Origin: Burkholderiaceae bacterium
Lineage (GTDB): Bacteria; Pseudomonadota; Gammaproteobacteria; Burkholderiales; Burkholderiaceae_E
Assembly: GCA_016710525.1 (NCBI GenBank)
Contig: JADJVQ010000031.1
Span: forward strand, 27,959-91,958
Direction: 5' to 3'
DNA: 64,000 nucleotides
Positions 19,993-29,505 of the stretch are shown here, in pieces. Both the position numbers and the translations under genes were made by a program. Numbering within the stretch: the first letter of the stretch is position 1; each line of letters starts with the position of its first letter. Below the pieces are notes generated by a model, which worked only from the letters and a program-made list of their open reading frames with translations, was not told the DNA's origin and did no database searches.

Positions 19993-21085
19993 CGCTGCAC
20001 GCTCCCGATTACGTCCGTGGCATTGCTCCGTACCAGGCGGGCAAGCCCATTTCCGAGCTCGCGCGCGAGTACGGCCTGCGTGAAGACAGCATCGTCAAGC
20101 TCGCGTCCAACGAGAACCCGCTGGGCATGCCGGATTCGGCGCGCCAGGCCATCGTGGCGGCGCTCGGCGAGCTCGGGCGCTATCCCGATTCGAACGGTTT
20201 CGAGCTGAAGGCGGCGCTGGCCAGCCGCTACGATGTGCCGGCCAGCTGGATCACGCTGGGCAATGGCTCCAACGACACCCTCGAACTGGCCGCGCATGCG
20301 CTGGTCCAGCCCGGCGAGTCGGTCGTCTATTCGCAGTATTCGTTCGCGGTGTATGCGCTGGCCACCCAGGAAGTCGGTGCGCGCGCGATCGTCGTGCCGG
20401 CGCGCGACTACGGCCACGACCTCGATGCGATGGCGGCGGCGATCGCGCCCGACACCCGACTGGTGTTCATCGCCAATCCCAACAATCCGACCGGCACCTT
20501 CCTGTCGGCCCCGGCCATCGAAGCCTTCCTGGCCAAGGTGCCCGCCAGGGTGGTGGTCGTGCTGGACGAGGCTTACAACGAATACCTGCGGCCCGAACAC
20601 CGTTTCGACTCCACCGCCTGGGTCAAGCGCTACCCGAACCTGCTGGTGTCGCGCACCTTCTCGAAGGCGTATGGCCTGGCCGGGCTGCGGGTCGGATTCG
20701 GCCTGGCCCAGCCCGAGCTCACCGATCTGCTCAATCGGGTGCGCCAGCCGTTCAATGTCAATTCGATGGCGCAGGCTGCCGCGATCGCCGCCCTGTCCGA
20801 CCAGGCCTTCCTCGCGCGCAGCTACGAAATCAATCGGCAGGGACTGGAGCGGCTGCAGGCTGAATTCAGCGCGCTCGGCCTGGACTATGTGCCTTCCTAT
20901 GGCAATTTCGTGCTGGTCAAGGTGGGCGATGCGCCTGCCATCTACGAGAAACTGCTTCGTTCGGGCGTGATCGTGCGGCCGGTGGGCAACTACGGGCTGC
21001 CCGAATGGCTGCGTGTGTCGATCGGCCTGCCGGCAGAGAACGAAGCCTTCCTGGCGGCGTTGCGCGCCGCGCTGGGTCGGCTGCA
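19989..21085 (+). CDS. hisC: Histidinol-phosphate aminotransferase; its stop codon is missing
   Basis: About 365 residues of a fold-type I PLP aminotransferase. The PLP lysine is Lys226 in SRTFSKAYGLAGLR; NPNNPTGT and VLDEAYNEY are the cofactor-contact motifs, and the C-terminal VRPVGNYGLPEWLRVSIG binds the substrate phosphate. In aromatic operons of this layout the enzyme may also transaminate aromatic acids. Its start overlaps the pheA stop (ATGA). No stop follows the normal C-terminus: the frame runs straight on into the tyrA sequence. The end given is estimated from family length. A lost base just before tyrA is the likely cause. Confidence 0.9.
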
Positions 21086-21106
21086 CGGGGCGCCGGGCTG
21101 GCCGGT

Positions 21107-22029
21107 CTTGATCGGGAGGCCCCTGATTCTCGGGGTCGGCATGATTGGCGGCTCGGTCGCCGCGGCCTGCCGCACGCGTGGCGTGGTGACGCGGGTGACC
21201 GGCTATACGCCGCAGTCCGACGCGCGCGACGCGCTCGCCCTGGGCCTGATCGATGCCGCCTGCCGACAGGGTCGCCGAGGCGGTCGCGCGATGCCGACCT
21301 GGTCTGGCGGCGCCCATCTCCGCGAAGCCGGCCCTCTTCTCGGACATCCGGTCCGGCATCTGCGCGCCGATGCGCTCGTCACCGACTGCGCCAGCACCAA
21401 AGCCAGCACGGTCGCGGCGGCGCGCGAGCGGCTGGGCGCGGCGTTCGCCCGTTACGTGCCGTCGCACCCGATCGCGGGCTCCGAGCGCCATGGCCCGCAG
21501 GCGGCGCGAGCCGACCTGTTCGATGGCGCCATGGTGATCGTCTGACCTCACCCCAGAACAGCATTTGCGGCGTGCGCGCATCCGCGCTTGCTGGGCTGCG
21601 CCCGGCCCGCGGGTGGTCGAGCTCGACCCGCCCGTGCACGACCGGGTGTTCGCCGAGGTCTCGCACTGGCCGCATGCCGTGGTGTTCGCGATGTGCTCGG
21701 CAATCGCCAATGGCAGGTTTGCCGACGATGCGCTGCGCTTTGCCGGCGCGGGCCTGCGCGACAGTTCGCGCATCGGCGCTTCATCGCCGCAGTTGTGGGC
21801 CGACATCCTGCTGGACAATCGCGAGCCCGTACTGGACTGCGCCCGCGCCTTCGAGGCGGAACTGGCTGCGCTGCTGGCGGCGTTGCGGGCCGGCGATCGC
21901 ACGGCACTGGCTGCTTGCTTCGAGCCAGGCAGCCGCTGGCGTCAGGCGCTCAAGCCCGGACCGGGCGGCGGCAGGGGGGGGTGGGGGGCGGGGGGGGCGG
22001 CCCCGGGGGGGGGGGGACGGCTGGCGTGA
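21107..22029 (+). pseudogene. tyrA: Prephenate dehydrogenase, multiply frameshifted
   Basis: The product would be about 300 residues. The NAD loop ILGVGMIGGSVAAACR opens it. It then breaks into several frames: RVAEAVA, RDADLV, APISAKPALFSDIRSG, then ALVTDCASTK and YVPSHPIAGSERHGPQAARADLFDGAM, then VVELDPPVHDRVFAEVSHWPH. At least four single-base changes are needed to join them. The last part runs into a G-rich stretch (21958-22020) that does not look like protein. The enzyme converts prephenate to 4-hydroxyphenylpyruvate for tyrosine. The TTG start near 21107 is tentative. Errors in the sequence are more likely than true loss. Confidence 0.8.
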
Positions 22030-22088
22030 CGCTGGCGCGGACGCGACGGGCGGCCGGGCGCGTTCGGCACGCGCCCGGCCCCAGCCTT

Positions 22089-22487
22089 TCAGGCCCCGCG
22101 CGGCCGGACGTGCCGCTGGTGATAGGTGCGAAGTTCCGTCAGCTCGGCGACCACCGGGAACGGAAAGCCCTGGCGTTTGCCGCGCTTGTCGATCAGCAGC
22201 GAGTCGACATAGTCGTCGAATGCCTTGGGAATGTCCCAGACGGCCGCCAGCTGATTGACGATGCGCGGGAAGCCCCCGCGCAAGGCCACCAGACGGATGT
22301 GCGGCGGCAGGATCTGCAGCAGCGCCACCGCGTGTTCGTTGAGCGTGCGAACCTGGGGCGCGGTCCGGGGAGGGTCGGAGCGGCGGCGGCCGTATCCGGC
22401 GCCCCCGGCCGGTCTGAGCAGCGCAGGCGTGGATTTAACCGGCAGGTTGCGGCTGGTGTCGCGTGTCTCGGCAGCGGCGTTGCGCAC
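22089..22487 (-). CDS. Conserved hypothetical protein
   Basis: A minus-strand gene between tyrA and aroA, convergent with tyrA. The C-terminal 80 residues look like a folded domain: LNEHAVALLQILPPHIRLVA, GGFPRIVNQLAAVW, DYVDSLLIDKRGKRQGFP and a final Leu/Tyr-rich helix. I recall similar small proteins in Burkholderiales but know no function. The part before it is Pro/Gly/Arg-rich and may be low-quality. The GTG at 22487 is only the first in-frame start codon: the frame stays open upstream and reads DALLSRISKRAAQ, so the real start probably lies between 22490 and 22570. Confidence 0.55.
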   Translation of the reverse strand: MRNAAAETRDTSRNLPVKSTPALLRPAGGAGYGRRRSDPPRTAPQVRTLNEHAVALLQILPPHIRLVALRGGFPRIVNQLAAVWDIPKAFDDYVDSLLIDKRGKRQGFPFPVVAELTELRTYHQRHVRPRGA

Positions 22488-22632
22488 GGTTTGAGCCGCG
22501 CGCTTGGAGATGCGCGACAGCAGGGCGTCACCGGCCTTGTTTGTGGGGCCTCCCGCCCGGTAAAATCCGCAGTCAATGCGAAGAGATGGCGCACTGTGCG
22601 CCCCCGCAACCGTCGGGCACAGGAATTATTTC

Positions 22633-23958
22633 ATGGCAAATGGGTTCACGATAGCGGGCGGTGGCAGTCTGACGGGCCGCCTGCGGGTGCCGGGCGACAA
22701 GTCGATCTCCCATCGCTCGATGATGCTCGGCGCGCTGGCCGACGGCGTGACCCAAGTCACCGGATTCCTGAGGGCGCCGACGCGATCTCGACCATGAACG
22801 TGTTCCGCGCGCTGGGCGTGCGGATCGAGGGCGCGGACCAGGCGGGTGACGGTGCACGAGGTCGGGTTCGCGGCCTGCGCGGCGCCCGCACCCCCTGGAC
22901 TGCGGCAATGCCGGCACTGCCATGCGCCTGCTGATGGGCCTGCTGGCCGGACAGCGCTTCGAATCCGTGCTGATTGGCGACGAGAGTCTGTCTCGGCGCC
23001 CCATGCGCCGGGTCGCCGATCCGCTGGCGCTGATGGGCGCGCGCATCGAAACCGCCGCCGGGGGCACGCCTCCCGTGCGCATCCTGCCCAGCGGCGGGCT
23101 CAAGGGCATCGACTACGCGCTGCCGGTCGCCAGCGCCCAGGTCAAGTCGGCCATCCTGCTGGCCGGCCTGTACGCCGAGGGCGAAACCTCGGTGACCGAG
23201 CCCGCGCCCACGCGCGACCACACCGAGCGCATGCTCAGCGGCTTTGGCGTGAAGCTCGACCGGGTGGGCGCCCGGGCCAGCCTGCGCGGCGGCCAGCGGC
23301 TGCGCGCCACCACGCTCGATGTGCCCGCCGACATCTCGTCGGCTGCCTTCTTCCTGGTTGGTGCCTCCATCGCCGCCGGTTCCGATCTGGTGCTCGAGCA
23401 TGTCGGCATGAATCCCACCCGCACCGGGATCATCGAGATCCTGCGGCTGATGGGCGCGCGGATCGAGGTGCTGGCGCCGCGCGAGGTCGGCGGCGAGCCG
23501 GTCGCCGACCTGCGGGTGCGTTCCAGCGCGCTGCGCGGCATCGAAGTCCCGCCCGGGCTGGTGCCGCTGGCGATCGACGAGTTCCCCGCGCTGTTCGTCG
23601 CGGCGGCCTGCGCACAGGGGCGAACGGTGGTGACTGGCGCCGCGGAACTGCGGGTCAAGGAGTCCGACCGGATCGCGACGATGGCCACCGGGCTGGCGGC
23701 GGTCGGCTTTCCGGTGCAGCCCACCGAGGACGGCATGATCATCGATGGCCGCGGCGGCGATGACCTGCCCTTTGCCGGCGGCACGGTCGACTCGCATGGC
23801 GACCACCGCATCGCGATGGCCTTCGCGATGGCCGCGCTGCGCTCGCGCGGCCCGTCCACGTTCGCGACACAGCCAACGTGGCCACCTCGTTCCCGGGTTT
23901 CACCGGCCTGGCGGCGGCGGCTGGCGTACGGATCGCCGATGCCGATCTCCCAGCCTGA
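22633..23958 (+). pseudogene. aroA: EPSP synthase, frameshifted about four times
   Basis: 5-enolpyruvylshikimate-3-phosphate synthase, the sixth shikimate step. Fragments in different frames join to a full enzyme of about 440 residues: the start GRLRVPGDKSISHRSMMLGA, then ISTMNVFRALGVRIEGAD, then TVHEVG, then LDCGNAGTAMRLLMGLLAG, then a long central part to SHGDHRIAMAFAMAAL, and the end NVATSFPGFTGLAAAAGVRIADADLPA. The main breaks are near 22768, 22840, 22900 and 23858; the first is fixed by one extra G, giving FLEGADAIST. Active-site motifs DKSISHRS, NAGTAMR and KESDRI are intact. The gene is essential for aromatic synthesis, so sequencing error is the best explanation. Confidence 0.85.
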
Positions 23959-23965
23959 GCCGCCT

Positions 23966-24645
23966 GTGAGCGAGCCCGGCCCACCGCGGTGCGCCCTGAT
24001 CACGATCGACGGCCCGACCGCCTCCGGCAAGGGCACGATCGCGCAGGGCGTCGCCAGCGCGCTCGGCTGGCACGTCTGGATTCCGGTGCGCTGTACCGGC
24101 TGGTCGCCCAGGAGGCGCTGGCCCGGGCCTGGCGCTGGACGACGCGCCGGCGCTGGCCGCGCTGACGGCCAGCTCGGGATCGCGCTTGGCCCGCCGGGCC
24201 GCGGCTAGGGCAGCCGGTGGGCGACGAGACTCCGCGATCCGCGACGAGGAGGTCGGCACGGCGGCCTCGCGGATCGCCGTGCTGGCGCCGGTGCGCAGCG
24301 CACTGCTCGCCCTGCAGCGGGCCGCCCGTCGGCCTCCGGGCCTGGTGGCGGACGGCCGCGACATGGGAACCGTGGTGTTCCCCGACGCCGAACTGAAGGT
24401 CTTTCTGACGGCCAGCGCCGAGTCGCGCGCCACCCGTCGTCATAAGCAGTTGATCGAAAAGGGATTTTCTGCTAACGTCGACGACCTTTTGCAGGATTTG
24501 CGGGTTCGTGATCAGCGCGATGCATCGCGCGAGCACGCACCTTTGCAGGCTGCAGCAAGGGGCGGTGATCATCGACTCCACGCATCTCGATGTGGCTCAA
24601 ACCATCGAGCGTGTGCTGCAGGAGTGGCGCCGCCGCGTCGTCTGA
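23966..24645 (+). pseudogene. cmk: Cytidylate kinase, frameshifted
   Basis: CMP/dCMP kinase. The GTG start lies 7 bases after the aroA stop. The P-loop ITIDGPTASGKGTIAQGVA is intact near residue 12-30. Then the frame changes repeatedly: LDSGALYRLVAQEAL, GLALDDAPALAALTA, GTAASRIAVLAPVRSALL, PPGLVADGRDMGTVVFPDA and KQLIEKGFSANVDDLLQDL, and finally QGAVIIDSTHLDVAQTIERVL ending at TGA 24643-24645. At least four indels are needed. Joined, it gives about 226 residues, the normal size. The gene order cmk-rpsA is conserved in proteobacteria. The enzyme is essential for pyrimidine salvage, so these are probably sequence errors. Confidence 0.85.
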
Positions 24646-24889
24646 CGCCAGGGGGCGGCCGTGTGGCCGGTCCGGGCGAAGGCCGTCGCAAATGGTGCTT
24701 TCGTCGAGGCTGCAAGCCGGTTTTCCCGTCAACGTCGTCCGTCTGTCTGCGGATGTCTCTGGCAGGCCTGATCGGGGCGCGGTCAGAGCGTGAGCGGGTA
24801 CCTCAACACCGCTGGGACGGCACGCGCTTCGCGTGGGTCTTCGAAGGCCACGCATCGTCGGCCGCTCGGCGCGAAATCTGGAATACAAA

Positions 24890-26605
24890 TTGACAACTGC
24901 TGAAACAACCGCCGTCCCCGGCATGGAAAGCTTCGCCCAGCTCTTTGAAGAGTCCCTCTCCCTCAAGGAGATGCGGGCCGGCGAAGTGATCATGGCCGAG
25001 GTCGTGCGCATCGATCACAATTTTGTGGTCGTGAACGCCGGACTGAAGTCCGAGAGCTACATCGACATCACCGAGTTCCACAACGACCGTGGCGAACTCG
25101 ACGTCGAAATCGGCGACTTCGTCAGCGTGGCCATCGATTCGCTCGAGAACGGCTACGGCGAGACCCGCCTGTCGCGCGATCGCGCCAAGCGCCTGGCCGC
25201 CTGGATCAACCTCGAGAAGGCGCTGGACTCGGCCGAACTCGTCACCGGCACCATCACCGGCAAGGTCAAGGGCGGCCTGACCGTCATGACCAACGGCATC
25301 CGCGCGTTCCTGCCCGGCTCGCTGATCGACACCCGTCCGGTCAAGGACACCACGCCGTTCGAGGGCAAGACCCTCGAGTTCCGCGTGATCAAGCTCGACC
25401 GCAAGCGCAACAACGTCGTGGTGTCGCGCCGTGCCGTCATCGAACTCACCCAGGGCGAAGAGCGCGCCAAGCTGCTCGAGACGCTGCACGAAGGCGCGAT
25501 CGTCAAAGGCGTGGTCAAGAACATCACCGACTACGGCGCATTCGTCGATCTGGGCGGCATCGACGGCCTGCTGCACATCACCGACATGGCCTGGCGCCGC
25601 GTGCGTCACCCGTCGGAAGTGCTGTCCGTCGGCCAGGAAGTCACCGCCAAGGTCCTCAAGTTCGACCAGGAAAAGAACCGCGTCTCGCTGGGCGTCAAGC
25701 AGCTGGGCGACGATCCCTGGATCGGCATCGGCCGTCGCTACCCGCAGGGCACGCGCATGTTCGGCAAGGTCACGAACATCACCGACTACGGTGCATTCGT
25801 CGAGATCGAACCCGGCATCGAAGGCCTGGTGCACGTCTCCGAGATGGACTGGACCAACAAGAACGTCAACCCCGGCAAGATCGTTCAGCTGAACGACGAA
25901 GTCGAGGTGATGGTGCTCGAGATCGACGAAGACCGTCGCCGCATCTCGCTGGGCATGAAGCAGTGCAAGCCCAATCCGTGGGAAGAGTTCTCCGACAACC
26001 ATCGCAAGAACGACAAGGTCCGGGGCACCATCAAGTCGATCACCGACTTCGGCGTGTTCATCGGCCTGCCGGGCGGCATCGATGGCCTGGTCCATCTGTC
26101 GGACCTGTCCTGGAACAAGTCGGGCGAAGAAGCGGTTCGCGACTTCAAGAAGGGCGATGAAGTCGAAGCCATGGTGCTGGCCATCGACACCGAGCGTGAG
26201 CGCATCTCGCTGGGCATCAAGCAGATGGAAGGCGACCCCTTCAACAACTACGCCGGTGTTCACGAGAAGGGCAGCGTCGTCAAGGGCATCGTCAAGAGCG
26301 TCGAGCCGCGTGGCGCCGTCATCGATCTGGGCAACGACATCGAGGGCTATCTGCGTGCCTCCGAGCTGTCGCGCGACCGTGTCGAAGACGCCCGCAACCT
26401 GCTCAAGGAAGGCGAAGAAGTCGAGACGATGGTCATCAACGTCGATCGCAAGACGCGCTCCATCAGCCTGTCGATCAAGGCCAAGGACAACGTCGAGACC
26501 GCCGAGCAGATGCAACGGATCGCCGCCGAGAGCAGCGCGGTGTCCGGCACCACCAACCTTGGCGCGCTGCTGCGGGCCAAGCTCGACAGCCAGAAGGATT
26601 CCTGA
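24890..26605 (+). CDS. rpsA: 30S ribosomal protein S1
   Basis: About 571 residues with six S1 RNA-binding repeats. The N-terminal block SFAQLFEESLSLKEMRAGEV binds S2 and the 30S subunit. Repeats 3-6 show the typical texts KNITDYGAFVDLGGIDGLLHITDMAW, TNITDYGAFVEIEPGIEGLVHVSEMDW, and so on. S1 brings mRNA to the ribosome. The TTG start at 24890 gives the common leader TTAETTAVPG; the ATG at 24923 (MESFAQLFEES) is an alternative that resembles the E. coli start. The frame is uninterrupted. About 240 bases separate it from cmk; I see no other gene there. Confidence 0.95.
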   Translation: MTTAETTAVPGMESFAQLFEESLSLKEMRAGEVIMAEVVRIDHNFVVVNAGLKSESYIDITEFHNDRGELDVEIGDFVSVAIDSLENGYGETRLSRDRAKRLAAWINLEKALDSAELVTGTITGKVKGGLTVMTNGIRAFLPGSLIDTRPVKDTTPFEGKTLEFRVIKLDRKRNNVVVSRRAVIELTQGEERAKLLETLHEGAIVKGVVKNITDYGAFVDLGGIDGLLHITDMAWRRVRHPSEVLSVGQEVTAKVLKFDQEKNRVSLGVKQLGDDPWIGIGRRYPQGTRMFGKVTNITDYGAFVEIEPGIEGLVHVSEMDWTNKNVNPGKIVQLNDEVEVMVLEIDEDRRRISLGMKQCKPNPWEEFSDNHRKNDKVRGTIKSITDFGVFIGLPGGIDGLVHLSDLSWNKSGEEAVRDFKKGDEVEAMVLAIDTERERISLGIKQMEGDPFNNYAGVHEKGSVVKGIVKSVEPRGAVIDLGNDIEGYLRASELSRDRVEDARNLLKEGEEVETMVINVDRKTRSISLSIKAKDNVETAEQMQRIAAESSAVSGTTNLGALLRAKLDSQKDS

Positions 26606-26694
26606 TCCTGATGGCGGGCTGACCACCTGAATCGGCAACGATGGCCATGAACGAAGACCTGTTCGACGATCGCGGGGACGATGGCGTCCCCACG

Positions 26695-26991
26695 ATGACC
26701 AAGTCCGAGCTCATCGGCCGCCTGGCCGAGAAGTACCCGCAGCTGGTCGCCAAAGATGCCGAGTTCGCGGTAAAGACCATTCTCGATGCGATGTCCAAGA
26801 CCCTTTCCGAAGGGCATCGCATCGAAATCCGCGGATTTGGCAGCTTTTCGCTTTCGCATCGGCCGCCTCGTGTGGGCCGAAACCCGAAGTCCGGTGAACG
26901 CGTGCTGGTTCCCGAGAAGCGGGTGCCGCACTTCAAGCCCGGCAAAGAGCTGCGCGAACGCGTCGACGCGGCCATCCGGCAACTTCCCTGA
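26695..26991 (+). CDS. ihfB: Integration host factor beta subunit
   Basis: A 98-residue HU/IHF family DNA-bending protein. It starts MTKSELIGRLAEKYPQLVAKDAE, has the beta-arm text GFGSFSLSHRPPRVGRNPKSG with the intercalating Pro in NPKSGE, and ends FKPGKELRERVDAAIRQLP. IHF alpha/beta binds specific sites and bends DNA in replication, recombination and transcription. The frame also has an ATG at 26641 that would add 18 acidic residues (NEDLFDDRGDDG); the family start at 26695 is preferred. It follows rpsA, as in nearly all proteobacteria. Confidence 0.93.
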   Translation: MTKSELIGRLAEKYPQLVAKDAEFAVKTILDAMSKTLSEGHRIEIRGFGSFSLSHRPPRVGRNPKSGERVLVPEKRVPHFKPGKELRERVDAAIRQLP

Positions 26992-27054
26992 TTCCCCCGC
27001 GTTCGTGACGGGCCGCCCGCGCGGCGTTCGTGCGAACCTCGCAAGGAGGCAACG

Positions 27055-27384
27055 ATGCGACTCATCGCCTGGATCATCCGGGTCATGCTCTTTCTTGCGG
27101 CCCTCGGTTTTGCGCTCTCCAATACCGGTCTCACCGAATTGCGTTTTTTCGGCGTCGACGTGGTGTGGCGTGCGCCGCTGGTGATCTTTCTGCTGGCGTT
27201 TTTTGCGGCGGGCACGGCGATGGGTCTGCTGGGTGTCGTGCCGATGCTGTTTCGTCAGCGCCGCGAGATCACCCGCCTGCGTCGCGAGATCAAGACCAAT
27301 GCCCGAAATCTGCCGGCAACGCAGCCGGCGCCGCCGGATGTGCCGGCCACCGGACCCCTCGCAAGCGGCTTGCCGTTGCGCTGA
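27055..27384 (+). CDS. lapA: LapA family membrane protein
   Basis: A 109-residue inner-membrane protein with two transmembrane helices (about residues 4-22 and 38-63) and a cytoplasmic basic coiled tail (RQRREITRLRREIKTNARN). The block FALSNTGLTELRFFGVDVVWRAPLVIF is typical of LapA (DUF1049, YciS). LapA acts with LapB in control of lipopolysaccharide synthesis. A GGAGG ribosome site lies 6 bases before the ATG. lapB starts 12 bases after its stop. Confidence 0.9.
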   Translation: MRLIAWIIRVMLFLAALGFALSNTGLTELRFFGVDVVWRAPLVIFLLAFFAAGTAMGLLGVVPMLFRQRREITRLRREIKTNARNLPATQPAPPDVPATGPLASGLPLR

Positions 27385-27396
27385 CCCCGGGCCGAC

Positions 27397-28581
27397 ATGG
27401 AATTCGAGACGTGGTGGCTGCTGGCCATCCCGCTGTTCTTCGGTCTGGGCTGGCTGGCCGCACGGCTTGACTCCCGCCAGTCGGCCAAGCCTGACGGCCA
27501 ATTGCCCGATGCGTATTTCCGCGGCCTGAATTTCCTGCTCAACGAGCAGCCCGACAAGGCCATCGACGCATTCATCGATGTGGTGCGCCTCGACCCCGAG
27601 ACCGTCGAGCTGCACTTCGCGCTGGGCAATCTGTTTCGGCGCCGCGGCGAAACCGACCGCGCGATCCGTGTGCACCAGAACCTGGCCGAACGCCGCGATC
27701 TGGACGACGCCCAGCGCGAACACGCGGTGTTCGAGCTCGGGCAGGATTTCCTGCGGGCCGGCCTGCTCGACCGGGCCGAGGACGCCTTCAACCGCCTGGA
27801 GGGTTCGCGGTATTCCGCGCCGGCCCTGCGCCATCGGCTCGCGCTGGCCCAGATGGTGCGCGACTGGCCGCAGGCGATCGAATTGGCCGCCCGCCTGCAG
27901 GCCGATTCCGGCGAGTCCCTGGGGCGCGAAATCGCCCAGTTCCACTGCGAACTGGCCGCGCAGGCGCTGGCCGGCCAATCGCCCCAGCGACTCGAGATCG
28001 CCGCCCGTGAGATCGGCGCCGCTTGTCTGGCCGATCCGGAACATCCCCGGCCATGGCTGCTCCGAGGTGAACTCGACCTGGCTGAGGGCGACCCGCAGGC
28101 TGCCATCGAGGCCTGGCGCCCGGTGCTCGAGCGCAAGCCGGCCTACGCGGCGCTGATGGCCCGCGGCTGGCTGAAGGCCCACGAAGCGCTGGGCCAGCTC
28201 GATGAAGGCATCGCGGTCCTCGAGGCGGCTCATCGCCTGCATCCCGGTGTCGATACCCTGGCCGCGATTGCCGACGCGCTGGCGGGCAGCCGTGGCGCGG
28301 TGCCGGCGCTGAACTGGGCCGACGAACAGCTGCGCAATCAGCCGTCGCTGCTGGGGCTCGAAAAACTGCTGGGTCTGCGCAAGGCGGCCGCGGGCGGGCA
28401 GGCCGATCCCGATCGCGACCTGACCCAGCAGCTGATCGCGCCGCAGGCGCGCCGCCTGTCGCGGTACGTCTGCACCCATTGCGGCTTCAAGGCGCGCCAG
28501 TTCTACTGGCAGTGCCCCGGATGCAGCCGCTGGGATACCTACGCGCCCAAGCGCGGCGAAGAGCTCGAGGCCGGCCGATGA
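27397..28581 (+). CDS. lapB: LapB, lipopolysaccharide assembly protein
   Basis: A 394-residue protein with an N-terminal membrane anchor (residues 5-23), about nine TPR repeats (LPDAYFRGLNFLLNEQPDKAI; LHFALGNLFRRRGETDRAI; and so on) and a C-terminal rubredoxin-like zinc or iron site with CTHCGF and CPGC near 361-378. The anchor and the metal site are needed for LapB (YciM) function: it brings LpxC to the FtsH protease and so limits lipid A synthesis. The stop overlaps the next ATG (ATGA), coupling it to the heptose kinase gene, which fits a shared LPS role. Confidence 0.95.
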   Translation: MEFETWWLLAIPLFFGLGWLAARLDSRQSAKPDGQLPDAYFRGLNFLLNEQPDKAIDAFIDVVRLDPETVELHFALGNLFRRRGETDRAIRVHQNLAERRDLDDAQREHAVFELGQDFLRAGLLDRAEDAFNRLEGSRYSAPALRHRLALAQMVRDWPQAIELAARLQADSGESLGREIAQFHCELAAQALAGQSPQRLEIAAREIGAACLADPEHPRPWLLRGELDLAEGDPQAAIEAWRPVLERKPAYAALMARGWLKAHEALGQLDEGIAVLEAAHRLHPGVDTLAAIADALAGSRGAVPALNWADEQLRNQPSLLGLEKLLGLRKAAAGGQADPDRDLTQQLIAPQARRLSRYVCTHCGFKARQFYWQCPGCSRWDTYAPKRGEELEAGR

Positions 28582-29505
28582 TCGATTTTTCAGGCGCCCG
28601 TGTGCTGGTGGTCGGCGACATCATGCTCGACCGCTATTGGTTCGGCGATGTCACGCGCATTTCGCCCGAGGCTCCGGTGCCGGTGGTGCGCGTCACGCGC
28701 CGCGACGAACGCCTGGGCGGCGCCGCCAACGTGGCCCGCAACCTTGCGGCGCTGGGCGCCCGTGCCAGCCTGGTGGGCGTGGTCGGCGCCGACGAGCCGG
28801 GCGCGGCGATCGAAACGCTGGCCCGCGAAGCCGGCATCGAGTGCCAGCTGGTTCGCGACCCGTCGATGCCGACCACGATCAAGCTGCGGGTGATCGGCCG
28901 CCAGCAGCAGCTGCTGCGCATCGATTTCGAGGAGGCGCCCACGGCCGAATCGCTGACGCGCAAGTTCCAGGACATCAGCGCCGCGCTCGCGGTGGCGCAG
29001 GTGCTGGTGCTGTCCGATTACGGCAAGGGCGGCCTGGCCCAGATCGATCACATCGTGGCTGCCGGCGCAGGCCGCCGGCGTGCCGATCATCGCCGACCCC
29101 AAGGGCGACGACTACGAGCGCTATCGGGGCGTGGCGCTGCTGACCCCCAATCGCGCCGAGCTGCGCGAAGTGGTTGGCGCCTGGAGCAGCGAGGCCGACC
29201 TGCATCGGCGGGCCCAGGCGCTGCGCGAATCGCTGGCGATCGGTCATCTGCTGCTCACCCGCTCCGAAGAAGGCATGACGCTGTTTGCGCCCGACGGTGC
29301 GACCCATGTGCCGGCCCAGGCGCGCGAGGTGTTCGACGTCTCGGGGGCCGGCGACACCGTGGTGTCGGTGCTGGCGGCGATGATGGCGCTGGGGCGTCCG
29401 ATGGACGAGGCGATGCGGCTGGCCAACCGGGCCGGCGGTATCGTGGTGGGCAAGCTGGGCACCGCGGCGGTCAGTCCGGCCGAACTCTTTGGAGATGCAT
29501 CGTGA
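28578..29505 (+). pseudogene. rfaE1: D-beta-D-heptose 7-phosphate kinase, one frameshift
   Basis: A PfkB-family kinase of about 309 residues making D-glycero-beta-D-manno-heptose 1,7-bisphosphate for the LPS inner core. The N-terminal part VLVVGDIMLDRYWFGDVTRI and RLGGAANVARNLAALG runs to ALAQIDHIV-like text, then breaks. One extra G at about 29065 causes it: removal gives AAAQAAGVPIIADPKGDDYERY and the rest, ending with the catalytic DVSGAGDTVVSVLAAMMALG. It is the kinase half only; the cytidylyltransferase half of HldE is absent, as usual in Burkholderiales (separate rfaE2). Start and stop overlap lapB and rfaD by four bases. Confidence 0.88.

Noticed and set aside
19989..22029. A true HisC-TyrA fusion enzyme
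   Set aside because: tyrA is broken by several indels and a stop lies one frame away at the junction, so the continuous frame is probably accidental. It is kept as a low-interest finding only.
24803..26638. A 611-codon frame antisense to rpsA, and a similar one antisense to nadE
   Set aside because: Both are antisense shadows of repetitive or GC-rich coding sequence; the plus-strand products are clear S1 and NAD synthetase.
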